From Cloeon dipterum (taxonomy: Eukaryota; Arthropoda; Insecta; Ephemeroptera; Baetidae), in NCBI RefSeq assembly GCF_949628265.1, contig NC_088788.1, forward strand, positions 20,756,335 through 20,820,334: 64,000 nucleotides of DNA, written 5' to 3'. The notes beneath the pieces were generated by a model. That model searched no databases, was not told the origin of the DNA, and worked only from the letters and a program-made list of their open reading frames with translations. Each line of letters opens with the position of its first letter. Position 1 is the first letter of the stretch. The translations under genes and the position numbers were made by a program. Shown piece after piece: positions 50,453 through 63,916 of this stretch.

Positions 50453-50506
<54 letters not shown>
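50453..50506. repeat. (GA)27 microsatellite
   Basis: Twenty-seven uninterrupted GA units followed by two CCAGA copies. Long GA tracts are bound by GAGA-type factors in insects and are also simply mutable microsatellites. Confidence 0.97.
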
Positions 50507-53500
50507 AGACCAGACCATTAGTGTGGCGTACATAATTGTATGATATGATTATTATGTATATTAAATCTCACACTCCTTAATAGAAAATTAATCTATCCTT
50601 GAAGTAGTCAATTTGAAATATTTCCAGAACACAAAAATGTTAAATAGATAATAAGTGTGTTTGGAGCAGTTTAGGACAATTTTTGGCAATTAGTTATTGG
50701 AAGGATGCTATACTACATTTTTTTTTAAATTCAAATGTTGGAGAAACAAACAGTTGCGTCACTTGCACACACTGCGAGCATTTGCAATAGTATCATCTGA
50801 TTATGACCGCTATGATGTAAAGGGGCAAGTGCGGGCTAGATGCCTGCATAAAAGTCAATTAGCAATTAGAGTTGATTTCAGTTACTCGTATTTTTTCTCC
50901 TCTTGCACTTTCAGCTTTTCCTTTGTCTCTTTCGAAACCTACCACTAATAGTTTCCCTTACAACCCAAGTCTGCACTTTTCGACAACCCTATTTTGTCAA
51001 AGATTATTATGTACATCATTTAAGTCAATCAACTTGCTGGCAAAATAAATTTCCTCAACCCGAACATAGAAAATATTGAGGATGTTTTTTTAGTTTTCAA
51101 TAAATTTTTTTAAACCTAATTGGAGAGAGCCTTTATTAGTGTCAAAAAGTGCACAAAGTCTAAAAAGACAACTTGGTCTGACACACAAAAACTTAATTGA
51201 TATGGAACGAGTAAATTTTACAAAGAGTTAGTTCTTCACTGCTTCTTTAGATTGTTTACTCTTTGGCATTTAATCTACCAGCGATTTGCATCTTATTGGC
51301 ACCAAATCCGCTGACTCAGTGGCTCAATTTTCGGCTGAAAAGTGCAAACAGACGCAGCTCCAAGGAAGGAAGCAAATCTCGTCTCCCACGCCGGCAGCAC
51401 GCGCGTTTGGCAAATTATCAAGAATCGACACCGCAATTCATTGCATCCTCTCGACGCTGTCGTCGTCTACGAGGAGAAAATGAAAAGAAAGGCTGCCCTG
51501 GCTGAGCGCAATAATAATAACTCTGTGAAACCAGTTTAAGCGCGCGGCGGCAGGAAAATAAAATGCAGCGTCGTCTGCGCATGGCGCAAAATAAATGAAC
51601 CCTCCAGTGGCCAGCGTGCAGTGCGCAGATTTATAGGCGGAGAGCTGCAAGCGTAATAAATTATCCTGGCGCGCGCGAACCTACCTCGCCTGAAAAGAGA
51701 GAAGAAATCCTGGGCTCAAAATCGAGACCTTTCATCACTCGCTCGCGCTCTTGATACACTCGTTGCGAAATATTCGCGGGCCAGACAAAGCGACCAGGAA
51801 GACAATGAGGACGAGCGGTGGAGACAAACAGACCTGCCACCGCGCGCTGCACTCCCTGAGGACGCGAATAATGATGAGAACGTGAGCCTCGTGGGTAGCG
51901 CAGCGTCGGTCGTCTTTGTGAGCCCCTGATATGTACATAAATGCGGTGTACTTCTTCACCTTTCTCTCTATAAGCGAATTCATCAGCGGACGTCGCCAGA
52001 TGCGATTCTCTCGGTCGTAATGAGAAACGCCGACGACAAACGAAAATGAAGAGGAAAGGATCAATTTGAAGCCTTCAAAATGAAGCTCAAAGGAAAAATG
52101 AGAAAATACACTTGAGAGGTCGCACAACGACGACGTTTATAAGGGAGACAAAAAACGGGAAACTGCTTTGTGTCCTGAAATGAATCCACGGCTCCCATTT
52201 AATGAGATTTAGTAAAAAAGCATTTTCTCAGAAAGAGAGGGTCTCTGTAACATACAATTTAAAATGAAACACTCTCAAGCTTTAGATATAAAATGTATGA
52301 AGCGAATTTTAAAGTTTGGAACTTTCATTATTCAGCGATAGCAGCAAGTATTTAGCCGTTTTCCTACGTAGCAAAGAGATTTTTTATATCTCACAACAAC
52401 AAAAAGATAACATAAAATGCAACATTTTTATCACATAAGAGCAATTTTGGCTGCCATTTTTCATTTGCAGATCTGAAAAGCATACAAATATCAAGATTTA
52501 TTTGTGTCAATATTTCGAAAAATAAAATCTAAATCTAAACAAATATTTAATTTTTTAATGCTTGTAATCATACACAAATTATATGCCAAAGATTTAAAAG
52601 ATAAAATGCTTTAACATGTGAGCTTTATGTCACCATTAGTATTTACTTCCATGCTTGAGACAGTGGATTTATTTTTGTTACAGTTGAGACATAAGCAAAG
52701 TTGATTTGTTAAAATGATTTTTTAAATACAGCCCTATATCGCTTTCGAGTGATGAAGGTTTTACAAGATAAATAATGAAAACCACATGACATACTTTTTT
52801 GTTAGCAAAAAAGGCTCTTTCCCAATTTGGTTGATCTTAGAAAGTGGCTTCGAAAAACTCAGTCAATTTTAAGACTGATTAGCCTCTTAGAGCGGAAATC
52901 GTCATAACATTATTTTTGCGATTTTTTCCAAGGTAAAACGAGAGCTCTAATAAAACACGAAAGTGCAGTGTCAAGCCAGACTAGAGGACACCGAACTCTC
53001 TGATTGTCCAGTCAAACAAACGGTTCTAGTTCAGAAAGCTAATATTGCAATTTGTTTATCTGCTCTTGAGCTGGACGGTGTCCAACAAGAAGCGATTACA
53101 GGATAGGCTCCACTGCGAAAAGAGCATTGGCGGCGATTTGCGAGGGAGCCAGAAGTGAAAGATGAAAGAGGCGTAACTATATAAACGAATGTTTTGCTAG
53201 GGCGCGTGTACTTTAGGGAAAGAACAAGGATTGCGGCGAGTATGTGCACTTGCACGTGGTGTGTGTGCTGGCAAAATAAACCGCGGCGGGGGATCAATAA
53301 GGACGGAGCCGGCAGGACGGCCTCGGTGCTCCGGCCCCGCAGCGTCGGCGACATAACAATTCGTGCATAGATACGCGTGCGAGATAAAAGTGCGCACCTT
53401 TGCACAACCCTTTTATGCAAATCGGCTGGCAGGACCGAAAAGCGGCGGCCAATTAGAAGTGCAAATAAAAGTCGAGCGACGCCCGGGGAAATCATTTATG

Positions 53501-55269
53501 AGAGCTTAATTACACGGCTGGATTTATCTTTGCTAGTTGTCTGTCTGTCCGCCAGCCCGGCCGGCCGGCCGCCTGCTCGACTGTGATGTTTGGACGTGCG
53601 GCGGAGTAGGGAAAAAGTTTCGCCTGCTCTGCTCATCCCGCTGCCGCGCTCGAATTCAAGCAGATTAGTTTTCATGGGAGGCAGAACTCCTCAAAGCACC
53701 TGTGTGGATAATTTGCTAATTACCAGCTGCCGCGCGCGAGAACCAACTACGTACACCGCATGCACACTCACGCCTATTGATCATATTAAAAAGCGCTCTC
53801 AGCTTAATTTTTGCTGCCAGCAAAGTAAACGCAAACTTCTGATTAGCAATAGCGAGAAACGTGAGTCACCCTGGGGAATAAAACTCCGCTTTTCCATTTT
53901 TTGATTAATCTCCTGGCTTGTTAAAACGGGCACCTGTTACGGGAGAAAACTGAAAGCACTCGCGCTTGGCATAACTTGAAACATGAGGACTACATTTTAA
54001 GTGAATAATATAATAGCATAAAGGTGGAAGCAGAAAGATGTGAGAGGGCAATAACAGGAAAAATTTAAAGCTTCCGCTGCAGAGAACTTAAAAAATTTGA
54101 TCGCTCTGCTTGGTCCTTTTTGAGTGTGTATAGTGATAAAATTTAAATATCTCAAACAGTTTTTCTTTCTACTCAAGAACTCCTCTATCCACAACTTGGA
54201 CAGGAAAATGTTCCACAAAGTTATGAAATAAACCGGAAATATAAATTGAACTTCAAAATGAGCACCTAAGTGTAAAGTTTGCTTGCAATCAAATGGATCT
54301 ATCCTAATTGCGTTTTTAAATTATTTCAACTGATTTTCTCTGATTTTTTTTAATTGATTATTTTGTTGTAGGATAGTATTTAAACTAGCCGTGATATTTC
54401 CTTGTATCAGAGTTGGATACCTGATTCTTTTTTATGTATTATCTTAATAAAAATCATTGTATTCTGGAATATTCATATGGAATTTGCAATATTATCAGGT
54501 TTTCAAATGGTTAATCTTCCTACTTAATGCAGCGATTTGCTACCAGTTTTGTGAAGAGCAAAACAAAAGCCGCATCTGCGAGCTAAGCATTCAACGGCGT
54601 CATCATCACTCATCGCATACGGAGCCAGATTTTCGGCACGATGGTGTAGCAGCGGCAGCATCAATCCATCAGCGCTTTTCGGGTAATATCCGCCGGAATC
54701 TGCGGAACCAGCCAGCAGACGCACACAGGATCTTGGAGGAAAGGGCTCCTCCACGAAATGCGAGATGCACGCGCGCCGGCAATTTGTCTTTTGAAACTCA
54801 ATTAATGCGCGAAACGAGAGCAAAGGCCGCGCATCTCGAGCATGCCAGCGCAATCCGGCCGCGCGTGAAAAATGATGCTGGCGTCGAGCATAATTTCATA
54901 AATTTCTTTTGAGAATACTTATGCTGCTGCGGAATCCGCGGGCTGAAAGGGTTGCTCTCTTATTCATTTGGTTACAGGTTTCTCTTCGCATGAATTCACC
55001 AGCCACAGCAAGTGCCATTATGCACGCTTGCTTACACAGCGGGGAGAGCGCGTGTGTTGATTTAAAAGTTAGATGCCTATAGTGCTTTGTTTTACTAAAA
55101 TGCATCGAGCAGCTAAGGTTGAAAAAGAGTGAGATGCTGTGTCTATGTTCGTAAGTCATTTTTTAAATTTGGCACGACGAAAGAGAAAATTGTTCAGACA
55201 TTTTTTCAATCTTGCTCCTGATTTTACTTCGCGTGTACAAAAAAAATAGAATGATGAAGTTAAAAGATC

Positions 55270-55557
55270 GTGTTTTGTTATGATCAGTCTATAGTATTCT
55301 TTAATTCCATTTTCAAAGTAAGGGTGGTGCATGGACACAATACTCGCTCCAGAGACAATTATTTTGTGCCCTCCCAGGTGTCAGCGGCGGCTTCTCGAAA
55401 TCCAAAGATTTACATGTTAAATTTGTATAATAAACTTCCAGCGCAGATTCGGAGTGTGCCGCAGTTAGACGAATTCGAGAAGCAGTTAAAGATTTTTGTT
55501 TATGCTAACAAATTTTACACCTGTGATGAATATCTTGATTTCAGAGCACCAATGTAG
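55270..55557 (+). pseudogene. 5'-truncated LINE reverse-transcriptase C-terminus
   Basis: The frame ends at a TAG after a peptide with the typical tail of non-LTR (CR1/Jockey-like) reverse transcriptases: HGHNTRSRDNYFVP, LYNKLPAQIR, FEKQLKIFVYANKFYT and CDEYLDF. Only about 80 C-terminal residues remain; catalytic RT motifs (YxDD) and endonuclease are absent, and stops lie immediately upstream. It is a dead fragment on the + strand in a probable multiplexin intron. Assignment rests on recognition of the HNTR...NKLP...DEYL pattern. Confidence 0.75.
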
Positions 55558-57938
55558 CAAAACACACTGAGGTGGCTGCATTTCATTTCAACATAAAATA
55601 TAATCATGATCTCAACTGCACATAATGTACCTTTTTTCTGCATAACCTGTGTATTTTTTTAGTCAGTTTGAATCATAATGCCTCACGCAAAACACATTTT
55701 CTTCTTGCATGATTCCAAGTAAAGAAACCAGCGTGACCCAATCCAACAAGCCTTCAAGCAAATTATGAATTGAATCATTCACCATGTAGCACTTCAATTA
55801 CACGTACTAATTGAATTGCTTCGCAGAAATTTCATGGCGAGTGCCACATTGAGCGCGTGGAGAGTGGCTGTCTTTAATTAATTAAAATGGCGGCGTGATT
55901 AATGAATAAACTACTCCAACAGAGCCTCAACTAAAAGAACAAACATGCAAAGCGCACACAGCCCCCGCAGTGTTATTCTTCGGGGTCGGCGGCGGCCATC
56001 CCCGTGTTCGGGAGGCGCGTGCACAGCGATAAAGACGTTGCTGCCGGAGCTTATCAGTGTTTGCCCGCAGTTGATTCGAGAAGAAATCTTCCTGCAGGCC
56101 ACAAGGGACTCCATTGTGCCACGAATTTTTAATTACGTCGCAATCGTTGTCACGTGCGGGCATGTTTCCGACAGATAAGCGCAGCCCTCTCCTGCGGCGA
56201 CAGAATTTATCCATTCGGCGCCAGGCCGAGGGCGTCGCTCGCCCTTTTCTAAGGTGTGGGTGTGTGCCTTGTTTGTTATAAATAAATTCAATTCGATCGC
56301 ATCGGTAATGGCTCTTGCACCGTGCAGCAATGAATTACTGTTCCAAGGAGAAGTTGTTTTCCTCTTGGTCGCCGCTTTCTCCATGAAATCTAGTGGTGCC
56401 GTTAAGAGAGGTTTTGGAGTGGTATATGAATGAGGATAATGAATGCCTTTGTCTGCTTGATTTGCATCAGAAATCGATGATTACGGTTGGGTTTTTTTTA
56501 TACGAAAAGTGAAACAAATTATGGTATATTCCAAAATCTAACTCGAATTTTCGTCTGTGCATAATTTAGTGGACCCGCTTATTAATTATGAAAATGTTGC
56601 CTCTTGTATGAAAGAAACCGATATAATGACATTTAGAATAATGATGTTTGAGGCCATCTTGTAACTGTAATAGTTACAGAATAGTAAGCAAACAAATTTG
56701 ACAGTTCTAAACATTTTTAATAGAGACCGATCTAATTAAAATGTGACAATATTTAAATAGCGTCATGAAAAACAATCAGCAGAAACTATAATTAATTCCA
56801 AACGTATTTTCTGACTCGATAAAATATTTAAATAACTCTTTAATTTTCTCAACTCTAATAGGACACACTATTTTTAGGATTCAGCTAAAGCCAAAAATTG
56901 ACCTAAGATTAGCGTTTTATTTTTTTTTTTGGAAAATCGGTTTCAGAGTTTGTTAGATCAAATGGTGAGCACTGTCTCCCTGCTGGAAATCATTTTTCAT
57001 TTCAAAATAAATAGATTCTTCGTATTAAGGCACACACCAAATGGTAGATCTCGTATAGAGAGGAATCAATGTACCATGAAAACAAAAAAAAAATAGGCAA
57101 AATCTGAGTTTATCTTGTGTACAGTTTTTGGTCTTGATTTTATATTGTTGCTCGTTCCTGAATTCGATCATTCAAACGTTTCTATTAAACTATCGTGTCA
57201 TGTGTCTTTCATCTTTAAAAACATTTTGTGCATATTTTATGCGCATGATTTAATATTCTGCGTTTTGACACTATTAAATATGTTATGTCAAGATTATCAT
57301 GTCAACTTGAACCTATTCCATCTGACATTAGTGACATTAGCTCCAATTAAAACAGTAGCACCGTAGTGACATTTTTACACTGGCGAAATCAGCCAAACGT
57401 ATGCTTTAATTAATTTGTTTGTCCGCAAACATATCAAAACCCCGATTTTATTGCAATTTACAGGTCATTAATTTCGTATTTCGCTGCTTTTATGGGGTTG
57501 CGAGGCTAGTTGCACACGCTGTTCAAAAATTTTACGATTTTGTTTTCAACGGCAGCAGCCCGCAATAAAGTTGGATTTAGCACAACACTCAACTGGACGT
57601 ATAAATTGGTGACTGGAACGCGGCATCGATTAACTCTGGTTATTTATACTGGTCAAGGCCCGGTTGATTCCACAATGAACTACTCGGAAACGCGAAATTC
57701 GGATTCAGCCAAGTCCAAAACGCGCTTGTGCCGCAGCGAGTTGAAATTCGCACACACGCCAACATCAAATACGTTTAATATGCAATTCGCAGCAGAGGTT
57801 TTGATGATATGCTGGAGCTTTGACTCTCTCGATTAGCGGAAACTCGATTAAAGGACAGAGTTATGGGCCAAATTGTCCACTTTTATCCAAGGCCAGCAGA
57901 CCCGCGAGAAACACACGTCGTGATACTCGCGCGGCGTG

Positions 57939-57975
57939 TATATAAACACATTAAGTTCGCTCGCTTTGAAAGCAG
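57939..57975 (+). promoter_or_regulatory. TATA/initiator-like promoter
   Basis: TATATAAA at 57939-57946 is followed by GCAGTC, with the predicted +1 A at 57973, 32 bases from the T of TATAAA. The first downstream ATG is at 58006. Good match to a TATA/Inr pair; transcription not shown. Confidence 0.3.
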
Positions 57976-58005
57976 TCGCGTTGAGTGTTTTTCGCAGAGT
58001 GCTTT

Positions 58006-58149
58006 ATGAAGTCCCTCGGCTCAGGAGCAGAGTCCATCAGCCAGCATTCATTCACACACACACAGCAGTCGGCTTGTGGTGCACACACATTACAAAAATA
58101 CTACACATCCTCCCGGCGACGAGTGCTCTTTGGACGCATTTGTTTATGA
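58006..58149 (+). CDS. Small open frame behind the 57.9 kb promoter (47 aa)
   Basis: ATG 58006 (TTTATGA context) opens 47 codons to TGA at 58147. The product is Ser/His/Gln/Arg-rich, with no signal peptide or known motif. It is listed only because it is the first ATG after a promoter-like element. A non-coding first exon or a longer spliced transcript is equally possible. Confidence 0.15.
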   Translation: MKSLGSGAESISQHSFTHTQQSACGAHTLQKYYTSSRRRVLFGRICL

Positions 58150-61100
58150 AAAGGCTAAAAAGAGCGTGGAATACTCTCCATATTGCTATCCTAACCATGT
58201 GCTGGAAAAAATATATTCCCGACCGATGACAGCATCTTTTCTCTCTAATTTAATTCCCTATGCTACTGTGGGTTTAGTATTTTCTCAGCGACGGCAGCAC
58301 AGGGAATAGGAGTGTTGACACTCGGTCGTAAATAGCTAGCAAATAATAAAACTGACGAATTCACTCTTTTGCCCGCACAGAGAGGAAAGAAAAAAATAAC
58401 AAAGGATCGCCGGGGTGAGAAGAAAAAGCGGCAGAGACAGACGCAAAAATTTGCTGAATTAATGACGACGGAGAGATGACATAATTCTGCCAACACGCGC
58501 GGCTTGAGAGAAGAAAGGCCATTCAGGCACTTCATCCGATTATTTCTACCCACGTGGCACCGTGAAATTTCAGTTTTTAAAGGACAAACAACGAGCGAGC
58601 GGTATATTTGCATATTAAAACTTCTGCGTGAGCTCGGGAATTTATGTTGTGGAATGGTACTGGGAAAAAGGTGACCTTCAGGGTCATGGATATCTATCGG
58701 TAGGTGTAGAATGTAGATACATCCACGTAAATCAGATTCCAAGTAAAAATACATGTTTTGTTTTTAAACTAACATTGGATTCTTTTAATTTAATGCAAAT
58801 TTATTAAAATTTGACCAACCCTTGAGTGAAACATTTAAAGTTTTTTCTTTAAAATGTATTTAAAAAAATGAACTGAACTTAAGAAATAAGCATATGAAAT
58901 CGATGTGCGGGGTAGGGTTCACCTTTTAACCTTTGAATTTATGTAATTAATCTCTTTCCCATCTTCCAGACGCAAGCAGCCGATTTGGGCAAATAAAACC
59001 AGAGAAGGTTAGTTTGAACGCTCTTCTCAGATTTTAAACATTGACAAATGCTGTATCGACTTAATCATTGGGGACATCTGTGCACACGCCGGTCAAGTGG
59101 GTGGGAAAATAAAATCTCGTGTAAGTGGGAGCAAACATATTATTCAAACAAATTCTCTGGTGGAGGTGTTTCCTATCAGGCTAAAAACAAGGAGGAGGAA
59201 TTTCCATAAGTGGCTGCGTATAAGCAGACACTGTAAAACGCACTCCTCCCCGACTCCAAATAAATAAAAGCTGTGTATGTTCTCTCACACCGACAGCTAC
59301 ATCAGGGTAATCCATTCGGCGCGGCAACATTTTCTTAATTAGAAAAATAAGACCCGCTTTGTCTGCTGCTGGTTATTTGACTGTCCTGAGCCTCTTACAA
59401 TCAAGGCTGCTTTCGAGTCCAAAAACGAGCCCGCCTTTGACTAATTTGGTCCAAATTAATGGTGGCGTGAGTGAGATCCTGGCTGCTGCGGCAAGGGGCA
59501 GAGGCCCCCGGCGAAATTTCCCGTTTGGTCTAATGAAATTGTTACTAGCTCAGCACCTCGGTTGCCAAATAAATATTGCACACGCTAGCGAGAACTCACC
59601 AAGTGCCAAGACGACCCAGGTTCAGGCCGCCCTGATTAATATTGCTCCGCAAACGCTGAAAACGCGCTCCTGAAATAGCTCCTTAGATTAATACTGACGC
59701 AGATCCGTGTTGCACGTGGACAAAAAAGGTAAATGAGCCTCACCATTCAAAATTAAATTTTCTTATCAAATTTGTTGAGGAAAGTTAAATAAGATGTGAG
59801 TGATACATTTTAATTAGTTTTTATTTGTCAATTCATAATAGGGTTTGTGTACAAAGAAATGTGCAACACTAACAGATTGCGATGCTGCTTTCTATGAAAA
59901 TCACATGACTCATTTTTTGGTATCGAGCGTTTATGCTTTATTCTTAAAATATTTTTTATTTATTAAAACCAATAAAATTCCATTGTAAAAAATGACGTTA
60001 ATTTTCTCATTACTATAAAATTATGTCTTTCATTTTTTGGTTAGTTTAGAGTTTCCCCAGATTTTGACATTTTTGACGTGTCATGGAAGATAATAAAGAA
60101 AAATGACCTGGCTGCTTGGCATTAACTTAGAGCATGTCCTGCAGGGATTTCCAGACCAACGAACTTCTTCGCACCCGCCATACATGTTTGTGCCTTTAAA
60201 GGGAGTGCGTTATTGATCTGACGGCTACAAATTAGGCTTCAAAGTGAATTTGCCAAAGGAGACGCTGCGTGAATTTCAGAGCGTGTGCTTTTCGGGCTGC
60301 GCCCACTCTTCTTCTCTACCGTGCTCCAGCATGTGTTGTCGATAAACAACAAATCCTCCACGTCCCGGGACAGACGTTTCTCAAGAAAGAGAGGAGTGTC
60401 GTAAATTACTATGTTGCCTCGACGAAAAATTGAAATGCATGACTCATTAATTAACAACCGGGGGAAAAAACGAAAAAGATAGGCTAGATTATAAACATTA
60501 ATGTCCCGATGCTTTCTAGTAAGTTTTGAGAGCATAATTAATTGAGAATCTGATGCATTTTTTTATCTCAAGTGGAAAGACATAGAGAATGCGTGGGCCA
60601 GACTGGATTTGCTTTTAGTGGTTTCTTCGCATGTAATACACACCACTATTACAAAGAAAAATGGTCTGAAACCCATATTTTCTAGCCGCGCCGCCGCCTC
60701 GTCTCCTTTTTGCAGTCGCGCGCGCAATCTTTTTAGTATTCATTCCATATCTAGCGAGCTCTTTATGCAAATCACAACAGCAGGATCAAAGTTTACTCTC
60801 CAGCATGCGGTGTGCTTCTCCTTTTTGCGCACCCTGGAGGCGCAAACAATAAATTTCGCGCAAAAATCCACCATGCTGGTAGCTCATCGTGACGAAATTG
60901 CTTTAGAAATCGTTTCTGGCGTGCTAAATCACGCATGTTAAGCAAAGAATCCGTCGGGGGAGACTTGACGATTCCGCGAGGAAGATTTATGGCACGAGGC
61001 AGGTCGATTAAATTATACAAAAATATAACTTATATCACCTAATCAGATTCTCTGGCCGCTCTCAAAATGAATTAGCTTTACTTGGAAAATCGTATCAGCC

Positions 61101-62994
61101 GTTATTGGAAAAATAGTTCTGGAGAAATTTAATTTAGCAATGTCTTTTCTAACTCTAGAAATCAGGCTGTGGGGAACGGAGCAAATCAAATATCTATAGC
61201 AAATCAACAGAGTCGCTTCTTGAGGATTGATTTTTCTATACTCCGCTCTGGCATTTCTATCAGAGCGCGACCACACGCAGGCACAGTGAATCTTATCCTG
61301 TGCAGCATCGAGACGTTGCGAAATTTGACAAGCTGGGTGACTAAGCCCAGTTTTGGCCCCGGCCCAAGCTCCATTCAAGCGTGAAGTCACCCACTATGGG
61401 GAGTCGAGAGATGACTCGAATTTAAAATTCTAAATAATAAATAATTTGTGCTGCTCGGCGGGCCAACGCAGTTCAGGATAGATTAAATTACGTCAACTGA
61501 ATGGGAAAGGCGTTTACGCGCGCCGATGGATTTATTTGCATTTTTCTCGGCAATCCGCGACGCTCTGTCATTCAATTATCCACAGTAAAATATTTCACGG
61601 CCCTGCTGAAAGAAAACACGATGCGCAGGAACTATTAGGAGGCGCGCGGAGTAATTGGATTTGGAGCTGTGTGACTTTTGTGGAGTTCGACGAGAGCGGC
61701 TGATTGCGCCGGGGATTTGCATAATTGAGGAAGCCAGCCCCATTCTTTGTCCAGGCTTACAGAATGCCGAACTTTCGAGCAAACGAATTTTCATCAAAAT
61801 TGCAACGTCCCAATTTAAGTGTTTGGATTTAATTTGCTTTGCTGCCCTGTGAATTGATTTTTGAGGGTTGTTGAAAAATTTCCTGCTCATTTATCTTTCT
61901 ACTGGATGGGCAATTCGATTCTAGAAAGTACTGGAACGAATGCTAACGCTGCAATTTATCTTCTTGGCAAATTGAGCAACTCGAGTTTCCTCGCGGGTGT
62001 TACAAACTCGGCACCTTATGCAAGTCCAAAACAAATGTTGCATCCCCGAGTAGCTTCCGCTCGCAGGCAATAAATTACCAAACAACTCCTGCATCGAAGG
62101 CCAAAGGAATTTTCTCGCCTAGTAAGCTGATTTATAGCTAGATATAATAAAAATTTGTGCGACTATAGATGAATAAATGGATGAACAATCTGGAATGATC
62201 TAAATATATAAAAAAATCTTGTTCGAAAAATGCCTCTCTAAACGCAATTTGACTCGCTAAAAGTTTTTAGCATATATTTTATTGACGGGTTTCAACAAAA
62301 AAAGTGACATCTCAAACCACATCTTAAGAAAGAGGAGTTGAAAAAGTATCAAGCCTACGTTTTCAATAGCTAGTTTCCATATGAGACAGATTCACAAAAA
62401 CTACTCGCTGAATACATCTTGTGCGAAATAACTAACGCCAACGCACACATCTATTTAGCATTGTAGAGAGGCAACGGAGTACGAAAAGCCACCAGGCAGA
62501 CATTAGCTAAATGAAATTTAACTTCGGCGCAACATCGAGTTATTCAAATTAGCTATCTGCGACGCGTTCTGCTCAATTAAAAGCAAACAACGGCTTATTT
62601 GTACATGCGGGAGACGCGAGGGTGCTGTTGAGTGCGCAGGAATTAGATGGGAAGACGCAAACTTTGCGATCAATTGAACAAATGAGCTGCAGGTTTCACA
62701 TTGCCTCGAATATGAAACATGGCGGGGCAACATCCAGCTGAGACGCTAACGAAGTAATGAGCAGAAGGTGCGTACGTGGGTATGTTTGAGTTGCCTGAGC
62801 ATTTCCAGCTCCGCAGCCGCAGCATTTGCAGCACCTCTCGTCGGATCCACTTGGGTGAAAAACTCCCTGGAGCAACGAGTACGCTCGTAATAAATACACT
62901 TGTATACGTACGTAACGTTATCATTCCCACAAATAATTTGCTCGGGAGACTCAAACTTTCCTCCTCGCAAAATATCAGCGCCAGTTTGTTGGCG

Positions 62995-63010
62995 GTGTGT
63001 GTGTGTGTGT
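62995..63010. repeat. (GT)8 microsatellite
   Basis: Eight GT units followed by ATAT, in gene-free DNA. Confidence 0.9.
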
Positions 63011-63548
63011 ATATTTAAGAACACGCTCTGTTAGTTTCTGCTGTTGATTTATCATTATTTTGACAGAAGCCGTTCAGCGCGCAACTCTAAGCTTGGAACT
63101 TTCAGGCTGATTTTACGTGAAAACCGATTTACAGCTGACTAAAGCAAATTTAATTTGCTTGAGAGAATTGTTGCCATATATTGATTTTCATCGGCGCGTT
63201 TTTGTGTCTGCAGGCGCGCCTTTAGCGAATTTCTGCTAACACACTGCATCCACTAGGGATGGAAGGAGATATTTTTGGATTTCCATTTAAAAGAGTGGCG
63301 AGAGAGGAACAAAGGGGATTATATTCACAACGGAAACAAATATTTCTCTGTAGCGGCGTGTATATTTAGACTTAGTTGGAAGAGTTTGCGAAATTCTAAT
63401 GAGATGAAATTTTCAAATGTTATTTTACAGCTTTGAAGCTGTATTATGTATTATATACGCTTTGCCTTATATTAATCATGACTATATTCCTGGAATTTTA
63501 AATAGATTCTTGATTTTTTAATTCCAATACGAATGTCACGAACTCTTA

Positions 63549-63916
63549 TTATTCTACTTTGAGCCTGTGTGATAAAAATTCACCTTTGCTTTCACGATAT
63601 AATAAGTATCGCGTTGTTTCCTCCAGGCCAAATAGCACTTTGAGCTTCTGCGAATTGTAATAAAACTCATAGGCAAAACCCCTAGAGGTTAGAATCTATT
63701 GGTGTAGACTGGATCAAAAGCTACTTTTTTGTCATAGATGCTGCTCAAATCAACAATAAAAACCCCATTAGCGGTAGAGTGACCGAAAGCAATGCGAGCA
63801 TCCCGAATAACAACACCATCTGTTGGCGGATTAAAAGCGACGCACCCATTAAAAACTCCGCACCATGCAATAAATTAGGTGCAGAGCCAAACAAACGACG
63901 ATTTGATGGTAGACCC
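63549..63916 (-). pseudogene. Eroded protein-coding segment of unknown family
   Basis: On the - strand a frame from 63916 to TAA 63689 reads as a well-mixed protein sequence (for example GCVAFNPPTDGVVIRDARI and FIVDLSSIYDKKVAFDP), broken once by a TAA at 63877-63875. Immediately after, another frame (about 63691-63549) continues with FAYEFYYNSQKLKVLFGLEE and ends in TAA. One internal stop and one frame change point to decay rather than introns, as no GT/AG pair fits. Composition is clearly unlike the surrounding AT-rich DNA. Family not recognised; a mobile-element or viral-derived relic, or a dead gene, are candidates. Confidence 0.4.

Noticed and set aside
52900..53500. 154-codon - strand frame and TATATAAAC word near 53176
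   Set aside because: No initiator at the right spacing, overlapping + frame, and no recognised domain; not a credible signal-peptide exon for multiplexin.
54457..54912. 151-codon + strand frame
   Set aside because: GC-rich block with a long frame on the opposite strand too (54524-54853); His/Arg-rich low-quality peptide without splice support.
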